From assembly GCA_964440305.1 (NCBI GenBank), contig CAYTRS010000010.1, forward strand, positions 1 through 19,544: 19,544 nucleotides of DNA. The letters are read 5' to 3'. Position numbers and translations under genes: made by a program. The notes beneath the pieces were generated by a model, which saw only the letters and a program-made list of their open reading frames with translations, was not told where the DNA came from and did no database searches. Positions 1-7,210 of the stretch are shown in pieces; positions within the stretch are counted from its first letter, which is position 1; each line of letters opens with the position of its first letter. The stretch is from CAYTRS01 sp964440305 (GTDB lineage: Bacteria > Patescibacteriota > Minisyncoccia > Moranbacterales > JAKLHP01).

Positions 1-70
1 TTTTTGAAATCTTAATCGGCTCTCCGTGAATAAAGAGAATGCTTTCGATGATTGACTTTAAATTATCCAT
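1..70 (-). CDS. scpB: ScpB N-terminus (partial, runs off window)
   Basis: Only the first 23 codons are inside the window. They read MDNLKSIIESILFIHGEPIK and onward, the usual opening of segregation and condensation protein B (a first helix followed by a LLFxxGEPL-like motif). ScpB is a winged-helix partner that, with ScpA, bridges the SMC ATPase in bacterial condensin. The gene lies directly downstream of scpA on the same strand, the expected order. The ATG is at 70-68 and has no clear Shine-Dalgarno site. An AT-rich repeat with a GC hairpin fills the gap to scpA. The call is fairly safe from the motif and the neighbour, although so little of the protein is visible. Confidence 0.8.
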   Translation of the reverse strand, partial: MDNLKSIIESILFIHGEPIKISK

Positions 71-77
71 AGTTGGT

Positions 78-208
78 AATTTTTAATTTCCAATTTTTAA
101 TTTTCCCGCCAATAATGGACCCCGCTAAAGCGGTGGTAAACAATTTTCTAATTCTTAAATGCTTTAAACATTTGAAAATTTAGAAATTATTTATAAAATT
201 ATAAAATT
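78..208. repeat. AT-rich modular repeat, copy A, with GC hairpin insert
   Basis: This stretch has long AATTTT/AAATTT runs and shares its layout with the copies at 12007-12142 and 14486-14554: a left block AATTTTTAATTTCCAATTTT, a variable centre, then AAACAATTTTC and a right block ending TTATAAAATTATAAAATT. Here the centre carries a GC-rich segment at about 110-136 containing CCGCT-AA-AGCGG. The right end overlaps the scpA stop codon, so the last few residues of ScpA are encoded by the repeat. Confidence 0.6.
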
Positions 209-915
209 TGGTTTATTTTATTATGTCTCATTTTAATTTCTGCAAAAAGCGTTTTTTGATCAACATTTAAAATCCTTTGCTTCACCATTTCCAGCATTGC
301 CAGAAATGAAATAATGACTTCAACCTTGTCCTTTGCCCCATTTACCAATTCAGAAAAAGTAGCTTCCGCTCTTTGCCTGATAATTTCCTGAAGGTAGCCT
401 ATTTTTTCTTCCAGAGTGATGACGTCCCGGACTATTTCTTCTTCCATCTTTTCAAAAACCGGAACTGAATCCAAAACTTTGATAAAAGCTTTTTTCAGGT
501 CGTATGCGTTGACGTTCGGCGGAGCGGAAAAAAACGAGCTGAATCCCTGAAAACCTTCCCGTGAAAAGCTTTTTTTTCCGTAACCGAACATTTTTCCCAG
601 CATTTCGGCAATATCCTTGAATTTTTTATATTCCGCAAGCTGATATTCCAAATCTTTTATTTCTTCTTCTTCATCTTCGGAAAGCTCAATCGCCGGAATA
701 AGCGCTTTGGACTTTATCAAAATAAGCTTTGAAGCAACATATAAAAAATCAGCCAGATTCTCAAGACTTATGCTTTTCCTTTCTCCGATATATTCCAAAT
801 ATTGGTCTGCCACTTTTGAAAGGCTCACTCGCGTAATATCCAGCTTTTGCTCCTCAATAAGACTTAAAAGCAAATCCAGCGGACCTTCAAATTGGTCTAG
901 TTTGATATTATACAT
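199..915 (-). CDS. scpA: Segregation and condensation protein A (ScpA)
   Basis: This is the kleisin subunit of the bacterial SMC condensin, which links the SMC heads and recruits ScpB for chromosome compaction. The N-terminus YNIKLDQFEGPLDLLLSLIE is the diagnostic kleisin motif. A helical middle region with acidic residues (DEEEEIKDLEYQLAEYKKFK) and a C-terminal winged-helix-like region (SFLAMLEMVKQRI) follow in the normal order. I chose the ATG at 915, giving 238 residues. The open frame continues to a GTG at 942, but those nine extra codons are made of the ATTCGTG repeat sequence lying upstream and do not look like ScpA. There is no clear Shine-Dalgarno site. scpB follows downstream. The last codons overlap an AT-rich repeat. 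The identification is secure. Confidence 0.93.
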   Translation of the reverse strand: MYNIKLDQFEGPLDLLLSLIEEQKLDITRVSLSKVADQYLEYIGERKSISLENLADFLYVASKLILIKSKALIPAIELSEDEEEEIKDLEYQLAEYKKFKDIAEMLGKMFGYGKKSFSREGFQGFSSFFSAPPNVNAYDLKKAFIKVLDSVPVFEKMEEEIVRDVITLEEKIGYLQEIIRQRAEATFSELVNGAKDKVEVIISFLAMLEMVKQRILNVDQKTLFAEIKMRHNKINQIL

Positions 916-1000
916 ACGTGATACTAATCCACGAATACACACGAATGCCGCGAAATTTGTGTCATTCGTGTGCTAATTCGTCCCGAGTACTCGGGATTCG
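916..1000. repeat. ATTCGTG-type repeat with palindromes
   Basis: The spacer between ybaK and scpA is built of repeated ATTCGTG/CACGAAT words. It holds an inverted repeat ACACGAATG (939-947) / CATTCGTGT (963-971) and a perfect 16-bp palindrome TCCCGAGTACTCGGGA (981-996). No gene is visible. It may separate the two genes or act as a weak terminator; there is no T-run after the palindrome. Confidence 0.6.
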
Positions 1001-1006
1001 TGTCGC

Positions 1007-1510
1007 TTATCTTTTCTTAACCGAAAAACTTCCCTTAATCAATTCTTCTTTCTTTAAATAATCCTTAACATTAATCTTCACGGAAAATTTGTATTCTCCA
1101 GTTCCGGCATATATTTCCTTATTCTTGAGCAAAAGCGAATCGGCATAAATGTCAAATTTCAAAATGCCCCGGAATGGCGCAACCGCTCCGACTTTGCCGA
1201 AAACATTCTTTTTCATCCAAGCTTCTTTGGCAAAATCAATTTTTTTCGCCGCTTTCAATCCGTCTTTTTTTCTCTTGGCGTTAATTACGCCCAGAAGCTT
1301 TCTCTTGTCCATATTTCTGTTCGCCGGCAAAACTGCTAAAACAGGGTCTCTTCCGTCCAGTTTCAAAACCAATGCTTTCGCCACTTCCTGGGGCTTTACT
1401 CTTTCTGTCTGCGAAGTGTCCCAAGCGGTATAGGTAGTCTTATGTTCAACAATCTTATACTTATATCTGGCCTTATCCAGATAATTTGTTAATTTTTTTG
1501 AAATAGGCAT
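1007..1510 (-). CDS. YbaK/ProX-type aminoacyl-tRNA deacylase domain protein
   Basis: A 167-residue protein of the YbaK/ProX fold, which in characterised members hydrolyses mischarged tRNA (for example Cys-tRNA-Pro or Ala-tRNA-Pro) in the cytoplasm. Visible family features are the opening helix with YKYKIVEHKTTYTAWDTS, the block KALVLKLDGRDPVLAVLPAN, and the late segment VGAVAPFRGILKFDIYADSL where the family usually has a G-x-x-x-P-F motif. The frame is open up to 1618, but I place the start at the ATG at 1510. The extra 36 residues do not look like the family, and a good promoter (1539-1567) lies exactly in that extension. There is no Shine-Dalgarno site. Substrate cannot be told from sequence, so no gene symbol is given. 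Confidence 0.8.
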   Translation of the reverse strand: MPISKKLTNYLDKARYKYKIVEHKTTYTAWDTSQTERVKPQEVAKALVLKLDGRDPVLAVLPANRNMDKRKLLGVINAKRKKDGLKAAKKIDFAKEAWMKKNVFGKVGAVAPFRGILKFDIYADSLLLKNKEIYAGTGEYKFSVKINVKDYLKKEELIKGSFSVKKR

Positions 1511-1538
1511 ATTATTTTTATTATTTTTTACCTTATTT

Positions 1539-1567
1539 AGTATAGCAACCTTTTGATTATTTATCAA
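1539..1567 (-). promoter_or_regulatory. Sigma70-type promoter for the YbaK-like gene
   Basis: On the minus strand, TTGATA (1567-1562) is separated by 17 nt from TATACT (1544-1539), both near consensus. Predicted transcription would begin around 1532, leaving about 20 nt before the ATG at 1510. This supports the short start chosen for the gene. Confidence 0.7.
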
Positions 1568-1594
1568 AAAACAAGGGGATGGAAGCCATTCCCT
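1566..1594 (-). terminator. Terminator after the MFS gene
   Basis: In the minus transcript GGGAATGG-CTT-CCATCCC forms a stem with one bulged A, followed by CTTG and TTTTTTG. It lies about 25 nt beyond the MFS stop codon. Its T-run merges with the -35 box of the next gene's promoter. Confidence 0.55.
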
Positions 1595-1619
1595 GAAAAA
1601 GCAGAAAACACCAAACAAA

Positions 1620-2813
1620 TCACCCTTTTATTTCCGCCTCGCTCCTGCTGTCCTGAAGTTTCAACGCCGGATAGAGAGCAGTGAAAACAATTAGCGAAAC
1701 CAGGATAAAAATGAATTGCAAGGGAAGATTTATAAGCAAAACAAAAGACAGGATCGCCGCCGCCATGTTCCCCATCGGAAGGGCGGTCCTGAAGAAATTT
1801 ATCGTGTCCACGTCGCCGGCGTCAATCCTTTTATAAAAATAGGAATCCCGCAGAATTTCAACGAGCGCTGCGCCTACTCTGGTCGCAAAAAGCGCGACTG
1901 CCCAGACAAAAACGGTAAAACTGCTGATAAAATAAAGCGCGAAGGTGGAAATTCCCATAAAGGCAAGCGCTAAAATTAGAAGCTCTTTCTCTCCCATTTT
2001 TTTGTCCGCTAAAAAACCAACGGGAATTTGAAAAATGACAAAAGGAATAAGCATGTATGTAAAAATTATCCCGATCTGATTCCAAGTCATCCCATTGTTC
2101 AGAAGATAAATCGGAGTATAAATAACCAGCAAGGAAAAGAAAAATTCAAGAATAAAAGCAATATAATATATCCTGACTACGTTTTTGCGTTTCATCACAT
2201 TCTTCACAAGACCCAAAATGGATTCTTTTTTAAGGCATTTATAGCTTACGCTCCGAAGCTTCAAAAGAGCGGTGATTAGTATCAAAGAGTTGGAAATTAC
2301 CAAAAAAGCGAAAATTCCATTAAAGTCGAATTTTTCCAATATTCTTGTTGAAACAAACGGTCCGAACAGAAATCCCATGTTAAGAAAAGTCAGATGAACA
2401 CCCCGAATCCTTCCTGACATGGCATCGGTAGAAAATGATTCCAAAATAACATCTGTTGAAACCCAAGCCAGCATGCTGGCTATAATATATGCCATCATCA
2501 AGGCTATTCCCCACCAAGAATTTGGAAGCAGAATAAGGCCGAACGAGAGTATGATGCTTGCAAGCACCAACAGGCAAAAAACAGCGCTTTTTCCAAAGGA
2601 GGACATCAATTTATGGAGATTCAAGAGAATGACCAAAATAAAAAAATAAGAAACAAAATAAAAACCGCCTAAATTTTCTTGGCCGGAAATTTCTTTAAAA
2701 TAAGAAGACATTACATAGATCAAAACCGACTGGGTAAACCCAATAAAAAAAGAAATCCAGTGGATAATCCTGATTTTCTTCCTGTCTAGTTTCTCTTTGT
2801 GGTTTGTTTGCAT
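1620..2813 (-). CDS. Major facilitator superfamily transporter
   Basis: A 397-residue integral membrane protein with about twelve hydrophobic segments, arranged as two groups of six around a basic central loop (KLRSVSYKCLKK to NVMKRKNV). The segment VGFLADKKMGEKELL in the second half matches MFS motif A (GxLaDrxGrr), located in the loop between helices 8 and 9. The length is typical for MFS. It should move a small solute across the cytoplasmic membrane, but nothing in the sequence or neighbours indicates the substrate. The ATG at 2813 has no Shine-Dalgarno site. A terminator follows the stop. The family call is good; function beyond transport is open. Confidence 0.85.
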   Translation of the reverse strand: MQTNHKEKLDRKKIRIIHWISFFIGFTQSVLIYVMSSYFKEISGQENLGGFYFVSYFFILVILLNLHKLMSSFGKSAVFCLLVLASIILSFGLILLPNSWWGIALMMAYIIASMLAWVSTDVILESFSTDAMSGRIRGVHLTFLNMGFLFGPFVSTRILEKFDFNGIFAFLVISNSLILITALLKLRSVSYKCLKKESILGLVKNVMKRKNVVRIYYIAFILEFFFSLLVIYTPIYLLNNGMTWNQIGIIFTYMLIPFVIFQIPVGFLADKKMGEKELLILALAFMGISTFALYFISSFTVFVWAVALFATRVGAALVEILRDSYFYKRIDAGDVDTINFFRTALPMGNMAAAILSFVLLINLPLQFIFILVSLIVFTALYPALKLQDSRSEAEIKG

Positions 2814-2856
2814 TTTTGTTTTATAAGCGACCCAAATGACAGAATGTATTTTTGCA

Positions 2857-2873
2857 TGTTCGCTATGCGAACA
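2857..2873. repeat. Perfect 7-bp hairpin TGTTCGC-TAT-GCGAACA
   Basis: A perfect inverted repeat with a 3-nt loop lies between aspS and the MFS gene. No T-run follows on either strand, so it is not a standard terminator. The rest of the spacer 2814-2920 is AT-rich with repeated TTTAGAATTTA words. Confidence 0.6.
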
Positions 2874-2920
2874 CCTTAATTTAGAATTTAAAATTTAGAC
2901 TTTAGAATTTAGCGAAGCGA

Positions 2921-4240
2921 TTATGGCGTTAGCCTCTTCACATCCCTCGGAAACAAGACCGCTTCTTTTACGCTTTTAAGACCGAGGAGTTTTTGGACTA
3001 TCCGCTCCGAACCAAGCCCCCATCCTCCGTGCGGAGGTATTCCGTAGCGGAAATTTTCCAGATAATCCTTAAACTGTTCGGGATTCAGCTTGCATTTCTT
3101 TATATTGGATACTAATTTGTTGTAGCTATGAATCCTTTGGCCTCCAGTTGCAATTTCCGTCCCGCGGAAAAGAAGATCAAAACTTTCCGTAAATTTTCCG
3201 TCCCTGCTTGGCATCGTATAAAAAGGCCTTGCGCTTACCGGATAATGGGTCAGGAATACCAGTTCAGAACCATATTTCTTTTCCGCCCATTCGCAAATAA
3301 GCCTTTCCCCCTCCGGATCAATGTCTATTCCTTCCAATTTCTTTCCAAATTCCTTATCCAGAATTTTCAACGCTTCGGACAATTTTAGCCTAGGTATTTC
3401 TTTGACTTCCGGAATTTGCGCACCGTATTTTTGAAGCTCCGCGGAACAGCTTTCCTTGACGGAACTAAAAATAGACTGCATTGTTTTCGCCAATTCATCC
3501 ATAACATCACCGAGGCTTTCGATAAATCCCATTTCCGCGTCAAGGCCGATATATTCATTGACATGCCTGGAAGTAAAATGCGGCTCGGCTCGAAAAACAG
3601 AGCCGATTTCAAAAACGCGCTCAAAAATACCCACTCCCGCCTGCTTGTAAAACTGCGGGCTTTGGGCAAGAAAGGCGCTACGGCTGAAATATTTTATTTT
3701 AAAAAAGTTCGCGCCTCCTTCGGTGGCGGAAGATACGATTTTGGGAGTTTTTATTTCCAAAAATCCTCCTCGGCGCATCGCTTCGGCATAGGCCTCCAGG
3801 ACTTTCGCATAAATTTTGAAGATGGCTTTCCGCTTTTCATTGCGAAGAGAAATAATCCGATTGTCAAGAAGAGTCGTAAGATTGAGATTTATGTCGTCTT
3901 CCGAAACGCTAAAAGGCAGCTCCCCTTTGACTTCTGCAAGCACTTTTATTTTCTTCACTTCCAATTCCACTTTTCCGGTTGCGATTTTTTCATTCGCGGA
4001 GCAAGCCGGCCTTTCCTTGACCAGCCCTTCAATTTCAACGACATATTCATCCCTGACATATTTTGCCGAACTGTAAGCCTCTTTCTCGTCCGGAATAATG
4101 ATCGTTTGAATCATTCCGCTCCGGTCGCGGATATCCATAAAAATAAGCTTCCCGTGATCTCTCCGGATGTTCACCCAACCGCAAATTTTCACATTTTCCC
4201 CCACTTTTCCGGGAGTTTCAGAGATTAAAGTCCGCTCCAT
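2921..4240 (-). CDS. aspS: Aspartyl-tRNA synthetase, short form
   Basis: A class II synthetase that charges tRNA-Asp. It has 439 residues, whereas ordinary bacterial AspRS is near 590, so the large bacterial insertion domain is absent and the body resembles archaeal-type enzymes. The N-terminal OB-fold anticodon domain (GWVNIRRDHGKLIFMDIRDR, 21-40) reads like the bacterial type. Motif 2 is FRAEPHFTSRHVNEY (216-230) and motif 3 GWGLGSERIVQ (406-416). The substrate-loop segment QSPQFYKQ is at 193-200 and the C-terminus FPRDVKRLTP is typical. His29 sits where non-discriminating bacterial enzymes carry histidine, so it may also charge tRNA-Asn for later amidation. No Shine-Dalgarno site is seen. 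The ATG at 4240 follows a promoter. Identification as an Asp/Asn-type synthetase is very secure; Asp rather than Asn rests on overall resemblance. Confidence 0.9.
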   Translation of the reverse strand: MERTLISETPGKVGENVKICGWVNIRRDHGKLIFMDIRDRSGMIQTIIIPDEKEAYSSAKYVRDEYVVEIEGLVKERPACSANEKIATGKVELEVKKIKVLAEVKGELPFSVSEDDINLNLTTLLDNRIISLRNEKRKAIFKIYAKVLEAYAEAMRRGGFLEIKTPKIVSSATEGGANFFKIKYFSRSAFLAQSPQFYKQAGVGIFERVFEIGSVFRAEPHFTSRHVNEYIGLDAEMGFIESLGDVMDELAKTMQSIFSSVKESCSAELQKYGAQIPEVKEIPRLKLSEALKILDKEFGKKLEGIDIDPEGERLICEWAEKKYGSELVFLTHYPVSARPFYTMPSRDGKFTESFDLLFRGTEIATGGQRIHSYNKLVSNIKKCKLNPEQFKDYLENFRYGIPPHGGWGLGSERIVQKLLGLKSVKEAVLFPRDVKRLTP

Positions 4241-4273
4241 AAAAGAATTTTATGCGTAATTAAATATACTGGC

Positions 4274-4302
4274 ATTATAACCAGAAAACGGGACAAAAGC
4301 AA
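4274..4302 (-). promoter_or_regulatory. Probable aspS promoter
   Basis: On the minus strand TTGCTT (4302-4297), 17 nt and a consensus TATAAT (4279-4274). The -10 lies inside a small CTGG...CCAG inverted repeat. The untranslated leader would be about 27 nt. Confidence 0.55.
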
Positions 4303-4315
4303 ACAGAAACAGTTA

Positions 4316-4384
4316 TAAAGTTATAAAGAATCATTTAGTGCCTTATAACTTTAAGAACCTGATAAACCTTATAACTTTAAGAAC
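4316..4384. repeat. TTATAACTTTAAGAAC repeat cluster at the ispH 3' end
   Basis: CCTTATAACTTTAAGAAC occurs twice, at 4341-4358 and 4367-4384; the second copy includes the ispH stop and last codons. An inverted copy TAAAGTTATAA (4316-4326) pairs perfectly with TTATAACTTTA (4343-4353) to form an 11-bp stem with a 16-nt loop. It may end ispH transcription, although no long T-run follows. Confidence 0.6.
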
Positions 4385-5235
4385 TTTAGAACTTCCTCAA
4401 TCACCCACTCCGGTGTTGAGGCTCCGGCGGAGACGCCGATTTTCTTGCAATCCTTAAGCCAGATTTCTTTGATATCTTTCGCTTTTTCTATGAAATATGA
4501 CCTTTTGTTAACTTTTTTTGAAATTTCAAAAAGGCGATTTGAATTGGCGCTTTCGGGAGAGCCGATAATAATCATGGCGTCATTTTTCTTTGCCATTTTC
4601 CGAACTTCTTCTTGACGCAAGTTTGTGCTTGCGCAAATAGTGTCTGTCAGTTTTGTTTTAGGATATTTTTTCTTAAGTTTTTTATAAATTTCTTTTACCT
4701 TGTCTGCATTTTGCGTTGTTTGCGAAAGAACATAAACGGTTTCGTTTTTCTCCGCCTTAAAATCAGCTAAATCCTTTTCACTTTCCGCAATAAAAGCTTT
4801 TTTTTCGGACCACTCAAAAATTCCCCTGACTTCCTTGTGATCCTTGTCTCCGACAATCACAACTTTTGCTTTTTGGGAATATGTTTTTGCCAGCCTTTGC
4901 ACTTTGATAACTTTCGGGCAAGTCGTGTCCACAAGATCAATTCCGTTTTTTTTGCAAAGTTCATAAATTTCCGGACCCATTCCGTGGGCGGTTACCACTA
5001 AAGTTCCGGCTTTACCGTTAAGTGATTTTACAAATTTTCTTAAGCTTCCTTTCTGCTCAATTTTCTTTATTCCCATTTTTTCTATCCTTCGCACCACGTC
5101 TTCATTGTGAGCCAGCGAGCCAATAATAAAAATCGGCCGCTTTATCTTGGGATTCCTTGAAATTTCTTCTATGATCTTGTACGCCCGCTTTACTCCTTCG
5201 CAAAACCCGGCATGACGGCTAAGAAAGATTCTCAT
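4369..5235 (-). CDS. ispH: 4-hydroxy-3-methylbut-2-enyl diphosphate reductase (IspH/LytB)
   Basis: The last enzyme of the MEP isoprenoid pathway: an iron-sulfur protein that reduces HMBPP to IPP and DMAPP in the cytoplasm. All cluster ligands are visible: Cys12 (HAGFCEGVKRA), Cys106 (DTTCPKV) and Cys201 (DTICASTNLRQ). Substrate residues are also present: His43 (SLAHNEDVV), His84 (TAHGMG), Glu135 (DHKEV), Thr173-174 (SQTT), Asn231-Ser232 (ANSNRLFE) and Ser273 (AGASTPEWVI). The length of 288 residues is normal. The gene starts 17 nt after a strong terminator, so it probably has its own promoter; none is obvious. No other MEP gene is in the window. Confidence 0.95.
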   Translation of the reverse strand: MRIFLSRHAGFCEGVKRAYKIIEEISRNPKIKRPIFIIGSLAHNEDVVRRIEKMGIKKIEQKGSLRKFVKSLNGKAGTLVVTAHGMGPEIYELCKKNGIDLVDTTCPKVIKVQRLAKTYSQKAKVVIVGDKDHKEVRGIFEWSEKKAFIAESEKDLADFKAEKNETVYVLSQTTQNADKVKEIYKKLKKKYPKTKLTDTICASTNLRQEEVRKMAKKNDAMIIIGSPESANSNRLFEISKKVNKRSYFIEKAKDIKEIWLKDCKKIGVSAGASTPEWVIEEVLKFLKL

Positions 5236-5251
5236 ATTACCGCCATATTAC

Positions 5252-5279
5252 AAAAAAAGAAGCCTTGCGTCAAAGCTTC
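5252..5279 (-). terminator. Terminator after the DUF378 gene
   Basis: In the minus transcript GAAGCTTTG-ACG-CAAGGCTTC forms a 9-bp stem (one G-U pair) followed by seven T residues. It lies about 55 nt beyond the DUF378 stop and just before ispH. Confidence 0.85.
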
Positions 5280-5334
5280 CAAATACTATCCGAAAAATCC
5301 GGCTTAAGCGTAAAAACAGTTCTTTAAAATATTG

Positions 5335-5541
5335 CTATTTCTTGCAAAGGCTGGCTGAAACAAAAGCAAAATAAACGGCAGACAATCCGACAAGCGAATA
5401 TACTCCCCTTGATAAAGCGCTCATGTCCCCAAAAATCGCCGCTACCAGATCAAAGCGGAAAATTCCCACTAGTCCCCAATTCAATCCTCCGACGATGATA
5501 AGCACTAGTGTCAACCATTCAAGCCAATTTAGCTTTTCCAT
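5335..5541 (-). CDS. DUF378 family small membrane protein
   Basis: A 68-residue protein with two hydrophobic segments. The pattern LNWLEWLTLVLIIVGGLNWG followed by LVGIFRFDLVAAIFGDMSALSR and a second helix is characteristic of DUF378, a membrane family of unknown function. I place the start at the ATG at 5541, because AGGAGG lies 8 nt upstream. The longer open frame would begin at a GTG directly touching that Shine-Dalgarno site. The gene is followed by a strong terminator. It is one of the few genes here with a canonical ribosome-binding site, as is its neighbour at 5695, which also encodes a small membrane protein. Confidence 0.85.
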   Translation of the reverse strand: MEKLNWLEWLTLVLIIVGGLNWGLVGIFRFDLVAAIFGDMSALSRGVYSLVGLSAVYFAFVSASLCKK

Positions 5542-5634
5542 AATTTCCACCTCCTTTCAAAGAAATATCTTTATTCTCTTAACCTTTCTTATTACAAAGA
5601 ATCCGGAATCAAAATTTCACAAGCATTTTGAGCA

Positions 5635-5673
5635 AAAGAAAAAGGCGGGACAGTTTTTTAACTTCTCGCCTTT
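5635..5673 (-). terminator. Terminator after the small membrane protein gene
   Basis: In the minus transcript AAAGGCGAGA (5673-5664) pairs with TCCCGCCTTT (5650-5641) in a 10-bp stem with one G-U pair and a 13-nt loop, followed by TTTTTC. It lies about 22 nt past the stop codon of the 5695-6072 gene. Confidence 0.7.
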
Positions 5674-5694
5674 ATTATTAATATCTATCGGAAT

Positions 5695-6072
5695 CTACCA
5701 GAAATCAAAAAATTCTTCTTCCCAAAACATTAAGCAAACAAAACTTCTGAAAGTAGCAAGGCCAGCAATAATCCAGAAAGGTATTAATATAATTGAAGCA
5801 AAACAACAACCTATAAAATTACCTAGGCCTCCAGATAGAGCAGACTTAATTAAATCAATGCAAACATATGTCATTAAAAAAAATGCCCAGAATGCAAATA
5901 AACAACGAAATAACCTGCCTAGTAATTTTAATAAAAACACAAAAAATCCTCCGATATTATTTATGTTTTGCGTTGCAATTGCCATTATTGCAACTACTAT
6001 CAAAGCTAATAACAATATTAATAAGCCGGAACGAACATAGGTGGCAACTATAGCAAAAATAGTAGCATCCAT
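5695..6072 (-). CDS. Unrecognised small multi-pass membrane protein
   Basis: I do not recognise this 125-residue protein. It is strongly hydrophobic, with about four membrane segments: near 14-33 (SGLLILLLALIVVAIMAIAT), 41-70, 85-100 and 98-117. It ends in an aromatic, acidic tail WEEEFFDFW. Expression signals are the best in the window: TTGACA-17-TAAAAT upstream, AGGAGG 7 nt before the ATG at 6072, and its own terminator. It is therefore a real, independently transcribed gene. Codon use is AT-rich, and the absence of any charged soluble domain suggests a membrane structural or sensing role, but no function can be assigned. Confidence 0.75.
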   Translation of the reverse strand: MDATIFAIVATYVRSGLLILLLALIVVAIMAIATQNINNIGGFFVFLLKLLGRLFRCLFAFWAFFLMTYVCIDLIKSALSGGLGNFIGCCFASIILIPFWIIAGLATFRSFVCLMFWEEEFFDFW

Positions 6073-6126
6073 TTTAGTACCTCCTTATGCTAGATATTAA
6101 ATTTTCAAAGATTCAGTCGTCGGGTT

Positions 6127-6155
6127 ATTTTATAAAACAATATCTCAATTGTCAA
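6127..6155 (-). promoter_or_regulatory. Strong sigma70-type promoter
   Basis: On the minus strand TTGACA (6155-6150), 17 nt, TAAAAT (6132-6127). It should start transcription near 6120, about 48 nt before the ATG of the small membrane protein at 6072. Confidence 0.8.
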
Positions 6156-6244
6156 TCAGGATTCAAAATAATGGCCGAATTAAGCCACTTTTTCATAACT
6201 TAATTAGTATAAATGGAGTATAAAACAAATTTTGTAAAAATAAC

Positions 6245-6370
6245 TCCGCCATTGTGAGCCTTCTGCAACAAATCAAGCAGAGTGAGCGTTAAAAAACTTC
6301 CACATAGCGTAGCGATCTGGAAGTTTTAGCGAACGAAGCGTAGATTTGTCAGAAGGCGGAACACGGCGGA
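6245..6370. repeat. Nested inverted-repeat element
   Basis: Outer arms TCCGCC (6245-6250) and GGCGGA (6365-6370) enclose GCCTTCTGCAACAAATC (6258-6274), which pairs with GATTTGTCAGAAGGC (6343-6357) apart from a 2-nt bulge. Inside lies a 10-bp stem AAAACTTCCA (6293-6302) / TGGAAGTTTT (6318-6327). This looks like a miniature palindromic element about 125 bp long. Its ACAAATC/GATTTGT and GGCGGA words recur in the 56-bp element of the tRNA cluster. Confidence 0.65.
6288..6327 (-). terminator. Probable terminator inside the nested repeat
   Basis: Read on the minus strand, AAAACTTCCA, a 15-nt loop and TGGAAGTTTT are followed directly by more T (six in a row in total). It is the first T-run hairpin after the C39-like gene. 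Confidence 0.5.
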
Positions 6371-6415
6371 CAGTTTCTTTCTGTCCGCTTTCTTTGATGG
6401 CAAAGAAAGCGGACA
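6366..6415. repeat. Two mutually exclusive hairpins after the protease gene
   Basis: TGTCCGCTTTCTTTG (6382-6396) pairs perfectly over 15 bp with 6401-6415 across an ATGG loop. Its outer part, CTGTCCGC (6381-6388), can instead pair with GCGGACAG (6366-6373) across a 7-nt loop. Both cannot form together. The 15-bp hairpin begins 5 nt after the stop codon of the minus-strand protease gene and has no T-run, so it may protect the mRNA end rather than terminate. Confidence 0.7.
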
Positions 6416-6419
6416 ATAA

Positions 6420-7172
6420 TCAATCAAAAACCAAATAATTTTTTTCTCCCTTCAATATATTCTCCTCGTTCCAATCATGGATTGAATAAAAAAGGCTTTC
6501 GAAGGTATAGCGGAAATTTTCTCCTTTTCTGGTTCCGGGATCATTGGTAATAAATCCGTTTTCATCATATCCTTTCACGACCAGCATATGATAGTTAGGA
6601 CCACCGTTTTTGAAATTGGGATTAGGCAAAATTTTTCCGGCTGCTCCAACTATCACCAAGCGTCCCTCCGAGATTTCCCTTTTGATATCTTCAATGGAAA
6701 TGTTTTCTTCCACTCTTCCGGTTTTCATTCCATAATAATCCCTTGCCACCTCGGAAAGTTCTTGAAGAGTAATGCTTAGCCCATATCCATTTTTTTCCTG
6801 AAAACTTACCAAACCCTTAATTTCATCATCTCCTTTTTGCAAAGAAATTTCTTTCTTATTTTCCATCGCATATTTAACCATAACCAAACTCGCTTCCTCG
6901 CAGGCATCTTCGTGAAGCGCATCCCAAACAGCAAAAGGAGCTTGAGAAAGAAAAGGAGCTTGAATTAAGGCGGATTTCGGCAACAGCTTTGGAAGTTCTT
7001 CCTCTTTCACAACTTCTTCTTCAATTTCAACCATTTCCTCATTCAGATCTTGAGAAACTTCGGAAACGATTTCCGGACTGCCAACTTCGGAAAAATCATC
7101 TTTTTGCCTGCCAAAAAACACCGCCAGGGTCACTGCGAGAAAAATTGCGAAAAATATCAAAAACTTCTTCAT
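6420..7172 (-). CDS. Membrane-anchored peptidase C39-like protein
   Basis: A 250-residue protein with an N-terminal hydrophobic anchor (KKFLIFFAIFLAVTLAVFFG), then an acidic Glu-rich linker (about 27-60), then a papain-fold domain like the Peptidase_C39_2 family. The likely catalytic Cys91 is in HEDACEEASLVMVKYAM, His195 in GPNYHMLVVKGYDE and the third residue near Asn210-Asp211 in FITNDPGTR. Such proteins face the outside of the membrane. There they may cleave peptides or proteins, although some members have lost activity; here the Cys and His are both present. No Shine-Dalgarno site is seen. A large hairpin follows the stop codon. Neighbouring anchored hydrolase and secreted proteins fit an envelope role. 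Confidence 0.75.
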   Translation of the reverse strand: MKKFLIFFAIFLAVTLAVFFGRQKDDFSEVGSPEIVSEVSQDLNEEMVEIEEEVVKEEELPKLLPKSALIQAPFLSQAPFAVWDALHEDACEEASLVMVKYAMENKKEISLQKGDDEIKGLVSFQEKNGYGLSITLQELSEVARDYYGMKTGRVEENISIEDIKREISEGRLVIVGAAGKILPNPNFKNGGPNYHMLVVKGYDENGFITNDPGTRKGENFRYTFESLFYSIHDWNEENILKGEKNYLVFD

Positions 7173-7210
7173 ATATCAATAATACAGCCTACTTAACAAA
7201 AAATCCAAAT

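Noticed and set aside
943..1000. CRISPR array in the ATTCGTG repeats
   Set aside because: The repeated words are only 7-9 bp, spacing is irregular and there are no spacers of constant length.
1511..1618. N-terminal extension of the YbaK-like protein
   Set aside because: A near-consensus promoter and a terminator lie inside it, and its residues do not resemble the family.
3416..4228. 270-codon plus-strand frame opposite aspS
   Set aside because: It is the antisense shadow of a clearly conserved gene, with no recognisable protein features.
5423..6040. 205-codon plus-strand frame across the two small membrane protein genes
   Set aside because: It spans two genes with their own Shine-Dalgarno sites, promoter and terminator on the other strand, and has no start signal.
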